This document shows, piece after piece, positions 58,169 to 64,000 of a stretch of DNA of 64,000 nt. Made by a program: the position numbers and the translations under genes. The notes below the pieces were generated by a model. The model was not told where the DNA came from, made no database searches, and saw only the letters and a program-made list of their open reading frames with translations. Origin of the DNA: Diphasiastrum complanatum (lineage: Eukaryota; Streptophyta; Lycopodiopsida; Lycopodiales; Lycopodiaceae); contig CM055104.1 in the NCBI GenBank assembly GCA_029204225.1, positions 50,790,132-50,854,131 of the forward strand. The letters run 5' to 3'. The stretch's first letter is position 1. Every line of letters starts with the position of its first letter.

Positions 58169-59230
58169 CTCCCCCTTAAGCTTAATTGTTATCATCCTGA
58201 ATAAAATTTAACATGTTTGCTAAGGCAACATGCTTTTCTCTCGACAATGGCTTTGTCAAAATGTCAGCCAATATACTATCGGTATGACAATAACTTAATT
58301 CGACATCTTTATTCTGAACTTTTTCTCTACGAAAATGAAATTGAACTTCAATATGCTTAGATTTAAAATGAGTTCATGAGTTCAAATATAGAATGATACA
58401 AATCTAATTGTCACAATAGAATATAGTTGGACTGATCTCAAAGAATTTCAGATCCTAGAATAATCTTATGAGCCAAATGATGTCCTTCATTGCTGAGGTA
58501 GCTATTGTCAACATTTCTAACTCTATCTGAATCAAAATAGGCCCTCTATGTTTCCATCATAGCAGTGTATCATAATGCTCTCTGCAGAGCTTTATAGTAA
58601 AGTAAGCCTGAATTCGACATATACTACGACAGATTGACCGTGTATGTTAAATCAGGTCGTGTACAGATCATGGCACACATGATCTATCCAACTATCAACT
58701 GATAGAAATATTTGCACATCTCGTTCTGCTATGATTCAATTCTTAGGCACATGTTCTTTTACAGCTTGAATCCTGGATCCACGGACAAGTCTATTGAAAT
58801 ACATTAATGAGATACTTTTCTTGGCTTATCAGGATCCTTCTATTCGCTATGTCTTTGGTTATCTCCATGCCGAGAAGATAATACATTGGACTCAAATCAG
58901 TCATTTCGAATTCCTTTGACAATAGAGATTTTGCCTCTTGCAATAATTGGCTCCAATTGTTGATAATTACTACAACAAAAATCGATTAATTCTATCGAAC
59001 CAAGCCCTTGGAGCTTTCTTGAGCCCGTCAAGAACTTTTTGCAATTTACATATCTTATGCTCTTGGCCTTAAAAGACATAACCTTCGAGTTAATAGATAT
59101 AAATGTCTTCTTGGATGTATTCATTCAAGAATGTTGTCTAAACATCCATCTGATGGACGTCCAAATCTTCAACAACTATGATAGCAAATAATGTGAATAA
59201 ATGCTCTTTTTGCTCTCTACACTCTACAAG
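57890..59230 (-). mobile_element. Copia element J: 3' LTR, RNase H and RT remnants
   Basis: On the minus strand an RVT_2 remnant (about 59230 down to 58780; LDVHQMDV, LKKAPRAWFDRINRFLL, EFEMTDLSPMYYLLGMEIT) leads to an RNase H tail (ADILTKPLSREKHVALANML near 58210-58260). A purine tract (complement TAAGGGGGAG, 58169-58178) and an LTR of 279 bases follow (57890-58168; TGTTCGAATTTAATG...ACATCA on the element strand). It is inserted into the integrase of copia I. The 5' part is missing. Confidence 0.8.
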
Positions 59231-59435
59231 TGCTTATATGTAATCTCAGATGCATTAGAAATTTGGTCAAACGCATAATGTGCTAAAGCCCATAATTGGT
59301 TCCAAAATGACTGAAAACCATAGTTACCATGAACCGTGGTTCGAATCATTTGGAGCCAGTTTGAAAAACAATCCGGAACAAACTGGGAAACAAAAACATT
59401 TATAAAAAAAATTCCCAGTTCGAATCGGCTTGGCC

Positions 59436-59901
59436 AATTCGAATTGGAAACCCATGTAATCATGATCCTCTCCTTTTCCTCTCTTGATACCCACATTGTA
59501 TGCAATTTTTTTCAAAAAATTTCAAAAAAAAATGCCAACAAATCGCAAATCACAACCCCCAGCAAATCAGTAGTCACGATTCAGATCGCTGTCCGAATCG
59601 CAGCCAGCGATTCGCTGTTGCAACTATGCTTTTAAGTGCTTCTAGGTAGACAATTGTATTGCAAATAAAATTCGAATTGGAAACCCATGTAATCATGATC
59701 CTCTCCTTTTCCTCTCTCTTGATACCCACATTGTATGCAATTTTTTTCAAAAAATTTCAAAAAAAAAAATGCCAACAAATCGCGAATCACAACCCCCAGC
59801 AAATCAGTAGTCACGATTCGGATCGCTGTCCGAATCGCAGCCAGCGATTCGCTGCTGCAACTATGCTTTTAAGTGCTTCTAATTGTATTGCAAATAGAAT
59901 T
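59436..59901. repeat. Tandem duplication, period 233 bases
   Basis: AATTCGAATTGGAAACCCATG starts at 59436 and at 59669. Both copies run through CTCTCCTTTTCCTCTC, the A/T-rich TTTTTTTCAAAAAATTTC and CCAGCGATTCGCTG to GCTTTTAAGTGCTTCTA. They differ at about six positions plus small indels. Confidence 0.88.
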
Positions 59902-59909
59902 TCATGTAT

Positions 59910-60732
59910 AGTTGCATAGCTGTCATGAAAGGGCCTCAAATCTTGAAGGAGACCACAGACCAGGAGCAATTGGAAGCACCGTGCCATAGGCAAGAAGTTG
60001 GTAAACAAAGAAATGCAAGCGAAATTCTAGCCCTGGAACGTTCTGAATGGATCCAGATCTTAGATCACATCTGTTCTACAATACACCTCTGAGCTTTTGC
60101 TCAACAATCACTAAAATGTCTGCTATTTAAAAGAATTTCAGAGAATCATAATCATGCAGCAGTACACTTTTGTTGCTTCACATAGCTGAAACAATTTTGA
60201 ACATTCCCAGCTACAAATAATAAACCTAGCAGATTATATTCACTCTAAGCTGTACCCAATAAAAGGGCCATGAAATTTCTGCCCACAACCAAACCACAGA
60301 TCCTATGAACTTTTTTTAAAAATGACCTGGAGAAATTCCTGAACAATTAAAATAGAATAGCAAAATCAGAATGGGAAACTAAATGTTACATGGAAAATGC
60401 TCATCAGAATAGATTTTCAATATGACAAATAAAAAGTCTACAATGGACCAAGTAAACGGGAGTGCTCTCCCAAGCCACGAGCTGAGTAACAGAAAACCAG
60501 ATGAGATTGCAGAATGAATCTGCAGAATAGTAGTAGGTGCCAGGAGAGCACCACCTCTTCTTTGATGGAAAGTACAAACACATAGAATGGTCTGCTTTTG
60601 CACCTGCATAAAAATAATTTACAAGTTGTTACCTTTGAACAGATAAGGAAAGTCAAGGTTGGTGTGCATGGACACACAAAGACCTTTAGTGGCTTGTCTC
60701 CAGCCACAATGGGTTGCTTGTTTGTAAATATT
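59910..60732 (-). other. Region downstream of the PP2C stop codon
   Basis: It includes the probable 3' untranslated region of the PP2C gene directly below 60733. No other feature is recognised down to the tandem duplication. Confidence 0.5.
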
Positions 60733-62054
60733 TTACATTTCAAGCTCATGTGCTAGTGATGGCTGCATGGGCAAAGGCACTTCGTGGTGGAAGCGAACAA
60801 CAATTGTGGTGATGTTATCTGCACTTCCCCTCCTCAATGCCTCTTCAGATAACCTCTGTGCTGCTGATTCAGGATCAAACATACTTTTCACAAGAGCAAC
60901 TGCATCCTGAATAATCAAATTATAATTTGAGTGATTTTAACCAGATGCAATTTGAACAAATCATTTTATTAAGTGTCTTCTTGTCATTCTACAGAAGACA
61001 TCAAAGTAGAGGAAAACTTCACATAGCAAATATGTACAAAGCTTAAACAGATTGCAGAAGAAACATACACATTCAATGATGTAAGTTGACAAAAGACAAG
61101 AAATACTTTCTCAAATTAGCATCCAAAATTAAATACAGTTGATTATAAAACAAATTGAGCCCAGTATAAAGTGACTTTAAAAAATTCATATCACGAGTGA
61201 GCTTCAAAGTGCAATCCTAAGGACTAGTTCACAATAGCCACAAGATATAAATGTTTCAGCCGCTCATTCGAAATTGAGTTTGCAAAAATATCATATTTGT
61301 CAAGGGAAGAAAAATCATGTGTGTGTGCAAATGTGTACATTTTACATCTAAGAAAGTAATCAAACATAACACAGGCAAGCAAACCCAGAAAGTCGTGATA
61401 GTCAAAGCCCAGTATAAAGTGACTTTAAAAAATTCATATCACGAGTGAGCTTCAAAGTGCAATCCTAAGGACTAGTTCACAATAGCCACAAGATATAAAT
61501 GTTTCAGCCGCTCATTCGAAATTGAGTTTGCAAAAATATCATATTTGTCAAGGGAAGAAAAATCATGTGTGTGTGCAAATGTGTACATTTTACATCTAAG
61601 AAAGTAATCAAACATAACACAGGCAAGCAAACCCAGAAAGTCGTGATAGTCTTTGACTATCACGACTGCATGCCACAACATCCCTAGTCAGTCCCCCCCC
61701 CCCCCAAAGAGGGAGAAAGTCATATGCATCAAGATACATCAATAGAAAGACCAATGTGTTGAGTTTCTATCACTTCCACGGAAGATAAAGGGCGCGGACT
61801 CGGCTATGAAGAAGGCTAGCATTAAAGAACAAAGCCTACCATGCTCACCTTTAAAACTTGAGAGAAAGGAGGAATGTCATGGTGAAAATCAACCATTGTT
61901 CATGCACAATCATGAAAATAGGAAGACAAATTTGTCATCATACAGAACGTCATTTCATTGAATAGTAGAATTGCAAAACCTTGTTGGTAATGACGTCCCA
62001 TAATCCATCACTGGCAAGAACTATGAACTCGACATCCTCCTTGATGACCTCCTC
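60733..62054 (-). CDS. Protein phosphatase 2C, last two exons (partial gene)
   Basis: Two minus-strand exons are certain. Exon 61980-62054 (25 codons, phase 0, GT and AG at its ends) reads FIVLASDGLWDVITNK, with the Asp-Gly of the PP2C metal site. The last exon 60733-60906 (57 codons and TAA) continues DAVALVKSMFDPESAAQRLS and ends the catalytic domain with RRGSADNITTIVVRF, whose Asp-Asn is the final metal-binding box. A short tail (HHEVPLPMQPSLAHELEM) follows. This is a serine/threonine phosphatase of the plant PP2C family; the subgroup cannot be told from so little. The intron between them is about 1.07 kb and carries a 248-base duplication. Upstream exons were not found up to the window end, where a LINE lies, so they are beyond 64000 or lost. 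Confidence 0.92.
61158..61651. repeat. Perfect tandem duplication, period 248 bases, in the PP2C intron
   Basis: The block from AGCCCAGTATAAAGTGAC (61158) to GTCGTGATAGTC recurs from 61406. I find no difference between the two copies. The right end abuts an 11-base hairpin. Confidence 0.95.
61640..61666. repeat. Perfect 11-base hairpin at the end of the duplication
   Basis: GTCGTGATAGT (61640-61650) pairs exactly with ACTATCACGAC (61656-61666) across CTTTG. Confidence 0.9.
61690..61705. repeat. Poly-C tract in the PP2C intron
   Basis: A run of about 14 C residues. Its length may be unreliable in sequencing. Confidence 0.85.
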
Positions 62055-62305
62055 CTACAACATAAAAATTATCATAACAAATTTCATGTCAAGTAGCAAG
62101 TTGCAAGCCCAAGAATTCAATCCTTAATCTGAAGATCTCTTACTTTAAAATGTTCATAATCATTTGATACTTGGCAAAAAAAAAAGGACCATGTTTTCTC
62201 AGAGAAGAACTTCCAGCTGCAAGGAATGAAACAATGAAAACTAAAGGTCTGGCTCTATTTTTGAAGCAGTGCTGAACAAAAATGAATTTAATAACGATCA
62301 AGGGA

Positions 62306-62310
<5 letters not shown>

Positions 62311-62343
<33 letters not shown>
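62311..62343. repeat. TC microsatellite
   Basis: About 16 TC units immediately left of the C-rich minisatellite-like stretch. Confidence 0.95.
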
Positions 62344-62346
<3 letters not shown>

Positions 62347-62575
62347 GGCGCTCCTCCCTCTTGCGATGGTGGCGCACTCCTAGCTCCTGCCTGCTCCTGC
62401 TGACCCGCTCCTGATCCGCTCCTGACCGTACCTGATCCGCTGCTGACCCACTGCTGATGGCACCTGATCCGTACCTCCTGGCCCGCCCTGCATTGATTCG
62501 CACCTGATCCGCCCTGTCCGTCCGCCCTGCAAGTCCGCCCTGTACGAACCTGTCCACCCTGTCCGCCCTGCCTTG
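62344..62575. repeat. Degenerate C-rich short repeats
   Basis: Units of 10-12 bases recur: GCTCCTGATCC, GCTCCTGACC, GTACCTGATCC, CACCTGATCC, then CCGCCCTG at least five times. Spacing is irregular. No protein family is recognised in either strand; it may be the 5' end of the LINE that follows. Confidence 0.6.
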
Positions 62576-62579
62576 CCTT

Positions 62580-63754
62580 ATGGCTCCTCGTGGGTCTGTC
62601 CCCCCCTCGTGCCACAGCCCCTCTTCCTCCACGCCGGACCACCCGCTCCCCACTCACCTCATCTCCCCCCCCTCGATGCCATCTCATCCCCCTCCTGAAA
62701 CTAGCCCCCCCCTCGTTGATGGCTCACCCCCTCACTGCTCATTGGAACTACCCCCTTCGCTGCTGTCTACAGAACTGCCTGCAGACCTACCCCCCCCTTG
62801 CTGCCTACAGATCTACCCTCCCCCTCGCTGCCTATTGACCTGTCTTCCCCCTCGCTGGAACATCCTTTTTCTTCCCCACTTCCATTCTCTTCCTCCTCTT
62901 CTTCTCTCTCTTCTACTGCTCCTTATCATCTTTCGCCTTTTTCCTCCTCTGCTTCTGCCTCTTCCTCGTCTTCACCTTCTTCTTCCTCTACTTTCTGCCT
63001 CTTCCTCGTCTTCATTGATCTCCAATCCTATCGATCTGGCCATCCCTACAAACCTCCTTCCTATCCCTATTTCCAAAAACCCATAGCCCCCCCATCTACA
63101 GCACCCATCCCATACACTCCCTCTAAATCAACCGAACTATTTTCCTCCTGGGAAGCTGACAGCCGATTTCCAGCTTTTGAAACAGGAACTTACACAACTG
63201 AAAGTAATAGTGGTCTCCTTACTGAAGGAAAAGACTGTGTTGCAATCCAAAGTCGTTTCATTGGAGCAGGTGATCACCACTAAGCAGGTTGCAGCCTCGG
63301 AATCGACCACCACCATGATACGAGAACTTGAGAATAAAATTGAGCAGCATAACGATTCATGGGCAACGGTCCTTGAAGAAAGGCACCGAGCCTAGTGCCC
63401 CCATTTCCTCAGTCATCTCAGCCACTATTTTTAAAAAAAGCGGTCAAGGGAGCAAAAGGGCCCATAAACATTAGGGTTCGTGGGATACTGGATACACAGG
63501 ATGCCATTGCCGAGGCTTCGAGATTTTTCGAGACCACTCTAGGACATGTGACAGATGGGCTAGATACAGCTTGGAGGACCACCAGAGATGCAGCTACACT
63601 GGTCATTCGCTTCACATCCTTAGGCAGCCGCAGAGAGGCTTTACGCTGCAGAGCCCAGATACGTGGCACTACCATATATATGGATGACGATCTTACCTAC
63701 ATTCCAGGTCGAGGAGAGGCGCAAAGCCTTCTAGGTGGCTTGAGAGACTGGTAG
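62580..63754 (+). pseudogene. LINE ORF1-like region
   Basis: The start is Pro- and Ser-rich in two overlapping frames (62580-63086 and 62798-63283). A coiled coil then follows in a third frame (63177-63395; ELTQLKVIVVSLLKEKTVLQ, MIRELENKIEQHNDSW). After a TAG and a frame change comes a domain (63395-63754) with ATLVIRFTSLGSRREALRCR and GTTIYMDDDLTYIPGRG. This resembles the C-terminal half of L1-type ORF1 proteins, where an 'I(Y/F)I.(D/E)DLT' box follows a strand-rich core. Frame changes suggest decay. The family call is by motif memory only. Confidence 0.6.
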
Positions 63755-63894
63755 AACGGGTCCATATATCGAGATGGTCATATACGGTTTGTTGCTTGGC
63801 ACCCCTAGCAGTTCCTAGAGCTAGGAATTCGGGGCCCACCCGGGATTGGAGCATCCCAGGACCCCATCCATACCATCTTCAAATTGGGGTATAG

Positions 63895-64000
63895 AACTGT
63901 GATGGCATCCACTCATCTTCTACAGCAGGCGATCTAATTGACTTTATCACTGGTCAAGACCTATTGTTTTTCATGGAGACTCATGAGAGCCAGGTGTGCG
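63895..64000 (+). pseudogene. LINE ORF2 endonuclease start
   Basis: The frame reads NCDGIHSSSTAGDLIDFITG, QDLLFFMETHES. This fits the N-terminus of an apurinic-type endonuclease: the Asn-x-x-Gly start and the ETH box containing the catalytic Glu. It is cut by the window edge, so RT cannot be seen. Confidence 0.55.

Larger units (their letters stand above)
62580..64000 (+). mobile_element. LINE (non-LTR retrotransposon), 5' portion
   Basis: A Pro/Ser-rich start is followed by a coiled coil, an RRM-like ORF1 end and the start of an endonuclease frame; the window ends inside it. It lies on the plus strand, opposite to the PP2C gene and on its upstream side. The target site and left end are not determinable. 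Confidence 0.68.

Noticed and set aside
60604-60632. A 29-base intron in the PP2C 3' untranslated region
   Set aside because: GT and AG are present on the minus strand, but the length is far below that of normal plant introns.
62288-62687. Minus-strand frames rich in Arg, Gly and Asp over the C-rich repeats
   Set aside because: The low-complexity translation of the microsatellite and short repeats shows no domain.

Overview
The window is nuclear DNA of a land plant with a large, repeat-rich genome. The signs are nested Ty1/copia and Ty3/gypsy elements with plant-type primer-binding sites, long CT microsatellites, AT-rich spacers, and two split genes with plant-like GT-AG introns. Nothing bacterial is present. 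A fern, lycophyte or gymnosperm would fit the load of old elements, but this is inference. I call the elements A-M for cross-reference.

Only two stretches look like host genes. A six-exon gene on the minus strand (34475-37215) encodes a class V aminotransferase/cysteine desulfurase-like PLP enzyme and looks intact. The 3' end of a protein phosphatase 2C gene (minus, exons at 60733-60906 and 61980-62054) runs off towards the right edge. A LINE (plus, about 62580-64000) lies on its upstream side.

Layout: 81-4260 copia K, with both LTRs and a target duplication; about 4382-5128 a possible broken gene; 6661-11844 gypsy C (minus, decayed gag-PR-RT); 12131-12540 a copia 3' LTR; 15482-15843 a copia scrap; 16000-19200 microsatellites and short duplications; 19742-23066 copia F (minus) nested in copia H (minus, 23067-24770); 24790-27248 gypsy A; 27682-32447 gypsy D, interrupted by copia LTR G; 34475-37215 the PLP enzyme; 37400-40500 GC-rich and palindromic spacer; 40540-42893 a DUF659 transposase relic split by copia E; 43270-52509 gypsy B, complete with LTRs and target duplication; 52998-54790 a gypsy gag relic (M); 54901-55492 a TRIM-like miniature element; 55494-57889 an LTR scrap and copia I; 57890-59230 copia J (minus) inserted into I; 59436-59901 a tandem duplication; then the PP2C gene and the LINE.

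The most unusual signals are in gypsy B and D. B carries two successive aspartic-protease domains upstream of its reverse transcriptase. B and D share an extra multi-domain reading frame between RNase H and the 3' end, where the integrase would normally be. Gypsy A, B and D all lack the integrase core. All pol genes seen here carry stops, frameshifts or lost catalytic residues, so any present movement would need partners elsewhere.
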